A program made the translations under genes and the position numbers. Shown piece after piece: positions 42,086 to 48,966 of a stretch of DNA of 48,966 bases. This stretch comes from Thermoleophilia bacterium (GTDB lineage: Bacteria > Actinomycetota > Thermoleophilia > Gaiellales > Gaiellaceae). The DNA is taken from contig JACVRR010000002.1 of assembly GCA_014534345.1 (NCBI GenBank), forward strand, positions 1 through 48,966, given 5' to 3'. Each line of letters begins with the position of its first letter. Positions within the stretch are counted from its first letter, which is position 1. The notes beneath the pieces are model-generated. The model searched no databases. It saw only the letters and a list, made by a program, of their open reading frames with translations, and had not been told where the DNA came from.

Positions 42086-43251
42086 GCGCGCTCCCGGCCC
42101 GCGCGGACGTCGCCGTCGTCGGGGGCGGTGTCATGGGCACGTCGATCGCGTTCCACCTCGCGCGTCGGGGCGCCGACGTCGTCCTGCTGGAGCGCGGCGC
42201 GGTCTGCTCCGGGCCGACGCGCCACTCGACTGCGATCATCCGGCTCCACTACTCGCAGCCCCTGCTCGTCCGCCTGGCCGCCTACGGGCTCCGCGCCTAC
42301 CTCGCGTTCGCCGACGAGGTCGGCGCGGACGCCGGGTTCAGGCGCACCGGGATGGTCTTCGCCGTTCCGGAGGCGGAGGGCGAGCTGCTCGCGGCGAACG
42401 TCGAGCTCGGACGGAGGGAGGGGGCCAACACGCGTGTGCTCGCGGCCGAGGAGGCGCGCGAGCTCGAGCCGCGGCTCGACATGACCGGACTCTCCTCCTG
42501 CTTCGAGCCGGACGCCGGCTACTGCGATCCGTACGCCGTCGCCGCAGGGTACGCGGCCGCCGCCGAGCGCCGGGGGGCGGCGATCACGCCCGGGATCGTG
42601 GTCGAGCGCGTCCGGGAGGACGGCGTCGACACGCGCGCCGGCCGTGTGGAGGCGGGCGCGGTCGTGGTCGCCGCCGGCCCGTGGTCGCCGGCGCTCCTGG
42701 CGCCCCTCGGCTACGCGCTGCCGGTCACGGCGGCACCTGCGGAGGTCGGTCGCTACCGGCTGCCGGCCTCGTTCGGGCCTCCACCGCCCGCGGTCGCGAT
42801 CTTCGCAGGGGAGCAGTTCTACCTCCGCCCGGCGGAGCCGGGGTTCGTCGAGGTGGGATCGCTCGCGCCCGAGCACACGCAGAGCCCGGTCGACCCCGAC
42901 CGTCCGGTCGAGGGGGCTCGCGACGAGACGCTCGCCCGGTACGCGCGGGCGCTCAGCGCACGGCTGCCAACCGCCGCGGGCGGCCACTGGCGCGGCGCCT
43001 GGACGGGCATCTACGACGTCACGCCGGACTGGGAGCCGGTCCTCGGGACCGTGCCGGGGCGCGACCGCGTCGTCGCCGCCGCCGGGTTCTCCGGGCACGG
43101 CTTCAAGCTCGCGCCCGCAGTCGGCGTGGCGGTGGCGGAGCTCGTCCTCGACGGCGCCGCCACCACCTTCGACGTCGATCCGCTCGCGCCCGACCGCTTC
43201 GAGCGCGGAGCGCTGATCGGCGCGCGGTACGGCTACTCCGTCCTCGGGTAG
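42082..43251 (+). CDS. FAD-dependent amine oxidase (DAO / sarcosine oxidase-like)
   Basis: 389 aa from GTG 42082 (GTGA overlap with the previous stop). The FAD motif VAVVGGGVMGTSIAFHLARRGADVVLLERG is followed by CSGPTRHSTAIIRLHYSQ, typical of the sarcosine oxidase/dimethylglycine-oxidase group. VVVAAGPWSPALLAPLGY is the second FAD motif. The C-terminal GIYDVTPDWEPVLGTVPG and AAGFSGHGFKLAPAVGVAVAELVLDG close the flavin fold. It oxidises an N-methyl or secondary amino acid with release of aldehyde or peroxide. The exact substrate cannot be given. Confidence 0.88.
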   Translation: MSALPARADVAVVGGGVMGTSIAFHLARRGADVVLLERGAVCSGPTRHSTAIIRLHYSQPLLVRLAAYGLRAYLAFADEVGADAGFRRTGMVFAVPEAEGELLAANVELGRREGANTRVLAAEEARELEPRLDMTGLSSCFEPDAGYCDPYAVAAGYAAAAERRGAAITPGIVVERVREDGVDTRAGRVEAGAVVVAAGPWSPALLAPLGYALPVTAAPAEVGRYRLPASFGPPPPAVAIFAGEQFYLRPAEPGFVEVGSLAPEHTQSPVDPDRPVEGARDETLARYARALSARLPTAAGGHWRGAWTGIYDVTPDWEPVLGTVPGRDRVVAAAGFSGHGFKLAPAVGVAVAELVLDGAATTFDVDPLAPDRFERGALIGARYGYSVLG

Positions 43252-43374
43252 CGGGACGCCGTCCGGGCTCGCGCGGCGTTCGGCGAGCCGTTCTCACGCC
43301 GGCTCGTGCGCGCCCGCCGACCCATCCCTCCTCCGGGGGAGCGCGCGGCGGCCGCCGGCGGCGATACAGGACTC

Positions 43375-44376
43375 ATGCTGCGCCGCACCCTCGCCCTGAC
43401 CTCGTGCGCCATCGCATCGCTGACCCTCACGGGGTCGCTGGGCGCCGCAGGGGCGGCGAAGCCGACCGTCGGCTTCCGCAGCGCCCCGCAGAGCGCGCTG
43501 CCGGCGGAGCGGGTCCGGGTCGCGGTCGCGGTCCGCCCCTCAGGACGGATGTGCTCGCTCTCGGTGACGTACAGGAACGGCTCGAGGCAGCCCGGTCTCC
43601 GCGCCGTCCGGGCCACGGGCGGCCGCGCCGCCTGGGAGTTCGTCGTGCCCGACTCGGCCCCGGCCGGCCCCGCCACCCTCCGCGCGACGTGTCGCGGCGG
43701 CGGCTCGGCGACCCGCTCGCTCGCAATCGTCGGAGCGATCGTGCCTGCGCGCATCTCGGTCGAGCAGACCGGGTTCTCGCTGCGCCCGGGCAGGATGAGC
43801 GGCGCGTCGATCAGCTACGGCGTCATCCTGAAGAACCAGTCGCCGAACCAGGACGCGATGGACATCACGGTGCTGGTCAACTTCGTCGACGACCAGAACG
43901 TGCTCTGGGGGTCGAAGACGACGCGGGTCTTCGGGATCGCCGCGGGTACGCGCTACGCGCTCGGCGACTCGCTGAACTTCCAGGGCGTTCCCCCCGTTAC
44001 GCGCCTCGAGGTCACCATCCAGATCGGCAGGCGCGCGGCCGCCACGCGGCGGCCGGCACCGCTGGCGAGCATCCCGAGCGTCAGGAACGTCCGCATCGTG
44101 CCCGCGTTCCACGAGCCGCAGTGGGTCGGCCAGGTGGACGGCGACGTCTACAACGACGACCCGCGGCTGATCTTGGAGCGAACGTCCTTCTCGGCGGTCG
44201 TGTTCGACGCGAGCGGCAGCATCATCGGCGGCGGGAACGGCCGGTCGATGATCTCGCTGCCGCCCAGCGCTCGCTCGGTGTTCGTCCTCTCGTCCGGGTT
44301 CAACGCGATCGAGACGATCCGCGCGGCCTCGACGATGATCTCCGTCGAGCCGACGTACCGCCTGCCCGGCTCGTAG
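43375..44376 (+). CDS. secreted hypothetical protein, 333 aa
   Basis: ATG 43375 begins a clear signal peptide (LRRTLALTSCAIASLTLTGSLGAAGAA, cleavage likely after AGAA). The mature part is beta-rich with Ig-like character. An N-terminal segment has two cysteines (RMCSLSVTYRNG, LRATCRGG). A second domain shows NQSPNQDAMDITVLVNFVDDQNVLWGSKTTRVFGIAAGTRYALG, and the last repeats that style (VVFDASGSIIGGGNGRSMISLPPSARSVFVLSSGF). FxxE-type late-embryogenesis-like or FxLYD domains are possible. The track start at 43306 is too early. The 3' end overlaps nth by 77 nt on the opposite strand. Confidence 0.7.
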   Translation: MLRRTLALTSCAIASLTLTGSLGAAGAAKPTVGFRSAPQSALPAERVRVAVAVRPSGRMCSLSVTYRNGSRQPGLRAVRATGGRAAWEFVVPDSAPAGPATLRATCRGGGSATRSLAIVGAIVPARISVEQTGFSLRPGRMSGASISYGVILKNQSPNQDAMDITVLVNFVDDQNVLWGSKTTRVFGIAAGTRYALGDSLNFQGVPPVTRLEVTIQIGRRAAATRRPAPLASIPSVRNVRIVPAFHEPQWVGQVDGDVYNDDPRLILERTSFSAVVFDASGSIIGGGNGRSMISLPPSARSVFVLSSGFNAIETIRAASTMISVEPTYRLPGS

Positions 44377-45049
44377 CGCCCGCGGCGCGGCTCGCGGGAC
44401 ACAGCTCGCTGAGGACGCACTCGTCGCAGCGGGGCGCGCGCGCGACGCAGACGCGCCGGCCGTGCCAGATCAGGAGGTGGGGAAACAGCCCCCACTCGGA
44501 GCGCGGCACGATCCGCATCAGGTCGCGCTCCACCTGGTCGGGCGCGTCGTGCCGCGTCAGCCCGAGCCGCTGGGAGAGCCGGCGGACGTGGGTGTCCACC
44601 ACGATGCCCTGCGGCTCGCCGAGCTCGGCGGCGACGACGTTCGCCGTCTTGCGGCCGACGCCCGGCAGCCGGACGAGCTCGTCCACTCGGCGGGGCACGC
44701 GACCGTCGAACTCCTCGAGCAGCGTCTGCATCGTCGCCCGGATCCCGCGCGTCTTCTGGCGGAAGAAGCCGGTCGCGTAGACGTCGCGCTCGAGCTCGTC
44801 GGCGGGAACCGCGAGGTAGTCCTCCGGCCGCCGGTACTTCGCGAAGAGCCGCTCGGTGACCCGGTTGACGTTGACGTCGGTGGTCTGCGCCGAGAGCATC
44901 ACGGCCACCAGCAGCTCCAGGTCCGAGCGGAAGCGCAGCGCGATCGCCGCGCCGGGATGCGCGGCCTTCAGCCGCTCGACGATCGGGCCGATACGCGCCC
45001 GCCGCGAGCCGACCCGGCGCCGGGCCTCGTGGAGGTAGCTCGGCGGCAC
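44300..45049 (-). CDS. nth: endonuclease III (DNA glycosylase/AP lyase)
   Basis: 249 aa from GTG 45049. SAQTTDVNVNRVTERLF is followed by the helix-hairpin-helix LPGVGRKTANVVAAELG with catalytic Lys134. Asp152 is in GIVVDTHVRRL. The Fe-S ligands Cys201, 208, 211 and 217 (C-6-C-2-C-5-C) are all present. It removes oxidised pyrimidines and cuts the abasic site. The last about 30 residues (SRAAGATSRAGG... RGSSRSR) lie beyond the family end and overlap the convergent secreted-protein gene. It begins 10 nt after the helicase stop, so the three minus genes form one unit. Confidence 0.95.
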   Translation of the reverse strand: MPPSYLHEARRRVGSRRARIGPIVERLKAAHPGAAIALRFRSDLELLVAVMLSAQTTDVNVNRVTERLFAKYRRPEDYLAVPADELERDVYATGFFRQKTRGIRATMQTLLEEFDGRVPRRVDELVRLPGVGRKTANVVAAELGEPQGIVVDTHVRRLSQRLGLTRHDAPDQVERDLMRIVPRSEWGLFPHLLIWHGRRVCVARAPRCDECVLSELCPASRAAGATSRAGGTSARRRSSSRPRGSSRSR

Positions 45050-45059
45050 GCCGCGGACG

Positions 45060-48000
45060 CTACTGCGCGGCCGCGACTGCGTGGGCGCGCTGCGCGCTGC
45101 GGAGCTTCGGACCCGCGCAGACGACGTCGAGCGCTGGGCAGCCGGCGCACGCCAGCTCGCTCGGCGTCGGGCGGAACTCGGCCGCGCGGATGCGCGCGAT
45201 CGCCGCGGACAGATCACGCTCGAGCGCAGGAACGTCCGCGTGTGCGAACACCGCCGTCACCGGCGCCTCGGGCTGCTCGAGGAAGTGGTAGACGACCTCG
45301 ACCTCGTCGGCGCCGGCGCGGAGGCAGACGAGCGCGTACACGAGCCGCTGGAGCCGGTACTCCCGCTCGACGAGCTCGGCCGGCTCCTCGTCGGCGAGAG
45401 CGTTCGTCTTGTAGTCGAGCACCAGCGCGTCGCGGCCGTCGCGATGCAGCACGTCGAGCCGGCCGTGCAGCAGGACCCCGTCGTGCTCGAACGCGAAGGC
45501 CCGCTCGATCTCGACGCCCGGCAGGGCGGCCACGCGCCGCGCCAGCTCCGAGTCGCAGTAGGCCGCGACGAGCGCCCGGATGCGACTCAGCTCGTCGTCC
45601 GTGACCGCCGGATACCACGTTCGCACGGGCGCCAGATCGGGCACGGCGGGCGCGCCGACGTCGACGCTCTCGAGCAGCCGGTGCACGGCGTCGCCGAGCT
45701 CGGTCGCCGCGAGTCCCCGCTCGCCGGGGATCCGCCCGGAGGCGTCGGCGGGCCGCATCCCGGCCACGCGCTCGGCGAAGTACCGGTACGAGCAGCGCTC
45801 GAAAAGGGCCAGCGCGCTGTAGGACAGGCGCCGGACGGCGTGCAGCGGCGGCGTGGAGACGGGAGCGAGCGGGGGCAGCGGCGCCTCGACCCGGACCGGC
45901 GCGCGCCCGTCGCCCGCAAACAGCGCGAGCTGCTCCTGCTCGCCGGGAGCGAGGTCGTCGGCCGGCGCGCCGGCCGGCGCGGTGAAGCGGTCGACCCGGA
46001 GCACGAACCGCGCGTCACCGCGCTCGAGCTCGAGCACGTCCCCGGCGGCTGTCAGCTCGGGCGCACGGAGCCGCTCGAGCACCCAGCCGATCGGCGTGCG
46101 CTCGTCCGGGCGCTTCGACGCGTCGACCGACCCGGCCACGATCAGCCGGTCGATCGCGCGCGTCATCGCGACGTAGTACAGACGCCGTCGCTCGGCCTCG
46201 GCCTCGCGCTCTTCCGCCTCCCGCACGGCGTCCCACGCGAACGCGCCCCGGCGCCGCCCCGACACGGGGTCCGCGACGCGGAAGCCGAAGCGGCCGTCAG
46301 GAAGCGCGAGGATGTCGGCGGTCGAGGGAGCGCGGTCGCGGCCGGCGTCCGCCACCACGACAACCTTGAACTCCAGCCCCTTGGCCGCGTGGATCGTGAG
46401 CAGCCGAACGGCGTCGCCGCCCTCCTCCTCGGCCGCCGCCTCGAGCTCCTTCGCCCCCGCGCCCTCCTGCTCGCGGACGAAACGGACGAACGCCTCGACG
46501 TCGGGCCCGCGCAGCTCCTGGTACGCGCGCGCGAGTCGGGCGAGCTTGCGGAGGTTCGCGTAGCGGCGGCGCCCGTCCCACTGCGCGAGCACGGCCAGGT
46601 CGTAGTCGTGCTCGGCGACCACCTGCTCGCACAAACGCTCGAGCGACAGGGACGGCGCCTGCGCGACGAGCCGGTGGTACCGCTGCAGGAAGGCGCGGCA
46701 GAGGCGCGCGTCGTCCACGTCCAGCGCCTCGGGAAGGCCGCGCTCGAGCGCCGTGAACAGGGGCCGCTTCGGCGCGGCGCGGCGGATCAGCACCAGCGCG
46801 TCGTTGGAGACGCCGACGAGCGGCGAGGCGAGCACCGAGACGAGGGCCTCGTCGTCGTAGCGGTTCCAGAGCAGCCGCAGGTACGCGAGCAGGTCGGCCA
46901 CCTGCTGCTGCCCGAAGTAGCCGCGGCCGGTGGCGCGGTAGGTCGGCAGGCCGAGCTGCCGCAGCTCCTCCTCGTACCACTCGGCGTCGGTGCCTGCCGC
47001 GAACAGCAGGACGATCTCGCCCGGTGCGGCCGCGCCGGTGTCGACCAGCTCGCGCACGCGCCGAGCGACGTGCCGCGCCTCGGCGCGGCGCCAGTGCGTC
47101 TCCGTGTCCGCGTAGGTGGACTTGTCGGTGACGAGCAGCTCCACCGGCGGCCCGAACACGGGGTCGGGGAACTCCGCCGAAGCCGCGAGCGGCTGGAACT
47201 CGTCGCCGAACTCCTCGCCGAAGAGCTCGTTCACGGCGGCGAGCACCTCGGGCCGCGAGCGGTAGTTGCGCGTCAGCGCCAGCGGGCCGCCGACCTGCGC
47301 GCGCCGCTCGCGGAAGACGCCGACGTCCGCGTGCCGGAAGCCGTAGATCGACTGGAACTCGTCGCCGACGAAGAAGCGGTCGCTGCCGTCCGCCGCGATC
47401 AGGTCGACGAGCTCGCACTGCAGCCGGTTCGTGTCCTGGAACTCGTCCACCATGACGACGCGGAAGCGCCACGCCTCTCGCTCGCGGATTGCGGCGTGCT
47501 GCCGGAGGAGGTCACGCGCGCGCAGCTGCAGGTCCTCGAAGTCGAGCGCGGACTCCCGCTCCTTCGCCTCGGCGTACGCGGCCGCGAAGCCGTCGAGCAG
47601 CTCCTGCAGCAGCTCGCGGTCGCGCGAGGCGACCTCGTCCAGGGCGGCCTGCTCGACCGCCCGGCGGGCCTCCTCGTACGTCGCGGCGCGCTCGCCGCGG
47701 GCACGCAGGTCGCTCAGGTCGAGCAGCAGCTCCGGGTCTCGGCGCCGGTCGAGCAGGTCGAGGATGCGCGCCGCCTGGCCGCGCGCGTGCTCGCTCGCAC
47801 CCGCGTCCCCGGCGAGGCAGCGGGCGGCGTCGCGCAACTCCTCGAGCCGCCGCTCGAGACCGGGCGCGTCGCCGAGCTCGAGCACCAGCGGCCGCCCGGC
47901 CGCGCGCAGCGTCTCGTAGATGCCGGTCAGCATCCGGCGGAGGCCCGCCGCGCCGTACGTGGCGAGCAGGGCAACGCGGTCGTCGCCGCGGCCCGAGAAG

Positions 48001-48404
48001 TCCTCCAGCGCCCGCCCGAACGCCTCCGTCCGGATCACCGCCGCGTGGTTCTCGTCGAGCACCCGGAAGCGGGGGTCCAGCCCCGCCGCGAACGGGTGCG
48101 CCTTCAGCAGGCGGTGGCAGAACCCGTGGATCGTCGAGATCCAGGCGCCGTCGAGCTCGTACGCGAGCTCCGGGCGGGCGAGCTCGACCAGGCGTGCGCG
48201 GATCCGCGAGCGCAGCTCGGCGGCCGCCCGCTCGGTGTACGTGAGGACGAGGATCGCGTCGACGCCGAGGCCGCGCTCGCAGACCGCACGCGCGAAGCGC
48301 TCCACGATCACGCTCGTCTTCCCGGTGCCCGCCCCCGCCGAGACGAAGACCGTGCCCTCGGCTTCGATCGCGGCGTGCTGCTCGCGGTTCGCTGTCCTGT
48401 TCAC
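45060..48404 (-). CDS. UvrD/AddA-like helicase with C-terminal RecB/Cas4-type Fe-S nuclease
   Basis: 1,114 aa from GTG 48404. Helicase motifs: Q-motif REQHAAIEA, Walker A AGAGTGKTSV (24-30), ISTIHGFCHRLLKAHP, Walker B VMVDEFQDTNRLQ, FVGDEFQSIYGFRHAD, LTRNYRS, LLTIHAAKGLEFKVVVVAD and RLYYVAMTRA. The C-terminal 280 residues are a nuclease, with GRLDVLHRDGRDALVLDYKTN giving the D...DYK core and ERCSYRYFAERV then CAGCPALDVVC giving four Cys for a 4Fe-4S staple as in AddB and Cas4. AddA itself lacks such cysteines, so this single chain combines AddA-like motor and AddB-like nuclease features. It processes DNA ends for recombination. The track's 48947 start is false. Confidence 0.9.
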   Translation of the reverse strand: MNRTANREQHAAIEAEGTVFVSAGAGTGKTSVIVERFARAVCERGLGVDAILVLTYTERAAAELRSRIRARLVELARPELAYELDGAWISTIHGFCHRLLKAHPFAAGLDPRFRVLDENHAAVIRTEAFGRALEDFSGRGDDRVALLATYGAAGLRRMLTGIYETLRAAGRPLVLELGDAPGLERRLEELRDAARCLAGDAGASEHARGQAARILDLLDRRRDPELLLDLSDLRARGERAATYEEARRAVEQAALDEVASRDRELLQELLDGFAAAYAEAKERESALDFEDLQLRARDLLRQHAAIREREAWRFRVVMVDEFQDTNRLQCELVDLIAADGSDRFFVGDEFQSIYGFRHADVGVFRERRAQVGGPLALTRNYRSRPEVLAAVNELFGEEFGDEFQPLAASAEFPDPVFGPPVELLVTDKSTYADTETHWRRAEARHVARRVRELVDTGAAAPGEIVLLFAAGTDAEWYEEELRQLGLPTYRATGRGYFGQQQVADLLAYLRLLWNRYDDEALVSVLASPLVGVSNDALVLIRRAAPKRPLFTALERGLPEALDVDDARLCRAFLQRYHRLVAQAPSLSLERLCEQVVAEHDYDLAVLAQWDGRRRYANLRKLARLARAYQELRGPDVEAFVRFVREQEGAGAKELEAAAEEEGGDAVRLLTIHAAKGLEFKVVVVADAGRDRAPSTADILALPDGRFGFRVADPVSGRRRGAFAWDAVREAEEREAEAERRRLYYVAMTRAIDRLIVAGSVDASKRPDERTPIGWVLERLRAPELTAAGDVLELERGDARFVLRVDRFTAPAGAPADDLAPGEQEQLALFAGDGRAPVRVEAPLPPLAPVSTPPLHAVRRLSYSALALFERCSYRYFAERVAGMRPADASGRIPGERGLAATELGDAVHRLLESVDVGAPAVPDLAPVRTWYPAVTDDELSRIRALVAAYCDSELARRVAALPGVEIERAFAFEHDGVLLHGRLDVLHRDGRDALVLDYKTNALADEEPAELVEREYRLQRLVYALVCLRAGADEVEVVYHFLEQPEAPVTAVFAHADVPALERDLSAAIARIRAAEFRPTPSELACAGCPALDVVCAGPKLRSAQRAHAVAAAQ

Positions 48405-48883
48405 GGCCGGCGCCGCTCCTCGAGCTCGCCGTAGCGGGCAAGGAACTCGCTCCGCGCGCGCGCCGGCTCCCACGGATGGATCGCGTACGCGAGCGGGGCG
48501 ACCCCCCGGAGCTCCGGCCACTCCCATGCCTCGCCGACCAGCGAGCGCCGCTCGGTCGCGAGCAGCCGCCGGTCGAGCTCCTTCACGAGCGGCGGCGGCT
48601 GCGGAGGCAAGCGGAAGCGCTCGGCCACCGCCGCCTGGAGGCGTGCCTCCACGTCGCGGTACTCCTCGCCCAGGCGCGACCGGTGCTTGAGCGGGTGCGG
48701 CAGGTCGCCGAGGTACGCCTCGGGCGCGTCGTGCAGCAGCCCCCAGAGCGCGTCGTCGGGCGACCCCCCGGCCTCGCCGACGAGGTCGGCGACCGCGCCC
48801 GAGTGCTGCGCGACCGTGTAGAGGACGCGGCAGTGGCCGCCGAAGCGGCACTGGTGGGCCAGCGCGTGCGCGCCGTCGCGCAC
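48401..48883 (-). CDS. HD-domain hydrolase (YfbR/5'-nucleotidase-like)
   Basis: 160 aa in the annotated frame. RFGGHCRVLYTVAQHSGAVADLV and ALWGLLHDAPEAYLGDLPHPLK provide the H...HD...D metal set of HD phosphohydrolases of the YfbR type, which act on deoxynucleoside monophosphates. The stop overlaps the helicase GTG by 4 nt. GTG 48883 is the first possible start, but homology seems to continue upstream (GAEDLDVRDGAHALA) to a TGA near the window edge. The true start may thus be non-standard or affected by a base error at the contig end. Confidence 0.8.
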   Translation of the reverse strand: MRDGAHALAHQCRFGGHCRVLYTVAQHSGAVADLVGEAGGSPDDALWGLLHDAPEAYLGDLPHPLKHRSRLGEEYRDVEARLQAAVAERFRLPPQPPPLVKELDRRLLATERRSLVGEAWEWPELRGVAPLAYAIHPWEPARARSEFLARYGELEERRRP

Positions 48884-48966
48884 GTCGAGGTCCTCCGCCC
48901 CGGGCGCCCGCGGGGCGCCCCGCCGGCCGCCGGGCTCGTTTACACATCAGACGCTGGCGACGAAAA

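Overview
The window is very GC-rich and compactly coded, with many GTG starts and many 1-4 nt start/stop overlaps. The protein set (Rieske-fused FAD oxidoreductase, DUF3105 protein, bacterial eRF1-like protein, TrxB, an AddA-like helicase-nuclease) and an actinobacterial-type initiator tRNA without encoded CCA point to an actinobacterium. The class Thermoleophilia (Solirubrobacterales or Gaiellales) is my best guess. No rRNA or marker gene is present to prove it.

Region A (1-16.9 kb) is chromosomal. It opens with the 3'-truncated-by-window RNA repair methyltransferase Hen1, followed by small hypothetical genes, a heavily frameshifted transposase remnant, and a FAD/Rieske oxidoreductase. An ECF sigma/membrane anti-sigma-like pair comes next, then a nucleotidyltransferase overlapping a GNAT acetyltransferase, a DRG-type GTPase, a glycerol-1-phosphate dehydrogenase-like enzyme and a MEMO-like protein. 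An intact 1.4 kb insertion sequence with perfect inverted ends and an 8-bp target duplication sits at the terminator of the initiator tRNA gene. After it come ChaB, a small membrane protein, Ppx/GppA, a CBS-domain protein, a Glu/Leu/Phe/Val-type dehydrogenase and tRNA-Leu(UAA).

Region B (16,928-32,932) is a site-specifically integrated element of about 16 kb. The 3' 54 bases of tRNA-Leu plus two flanking bases are repeated at its right end (56 bp, one mismatch), next to a tyrosine integrase. The right part holds integrase, an excisionase-like HTH protein, a primase-polymerase and an iteron-like array, which together form an integration/replication module. A divergent, tightly overlapping six-gene operon encodes a ribbon-helix-helix-like protein, small proteins, an acidic coiled-coil protein, a zinc-ribbon peptide and a Cys-cluster protein with small-terminase-like features. 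The left part looks like cargo: a two-TM coiled-coil protein, a DNA methyltransferase fused to a nuclease-like domain, an EVE-nuclease-like protein and several membrane or HTH proteins. I see no conjugation, capsid, portal or large-terminase genes. The best current hypothesis is a replicating satellite-like or mobilizable integrative element carrying anti-phage cargo. This is the most promising candidate for an undescribed system.

Region C (33-49 kb) is chromosomal again. It holds small charged or membrane proteins around an SRPBCC protein, a duplicated 73-aa family, a 20-aa membrane peptide, a DUF3105 protein, RmuC, a bacterial eRF1-like protein, DUF488 and thioredoxin reductase. These are followed by a zinc-ribbon/PAS protein overlapping a DAO-type oxidase, a secreted protein, endonuclease III, the UvrD/AddA-like helicase with a Cas4/AddB-type Fe-S nuclease tail, and an HD hydrolase overlapping it. 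RmuC, Nth and the helicase-nuclease give this end a DNA-repair flavour.
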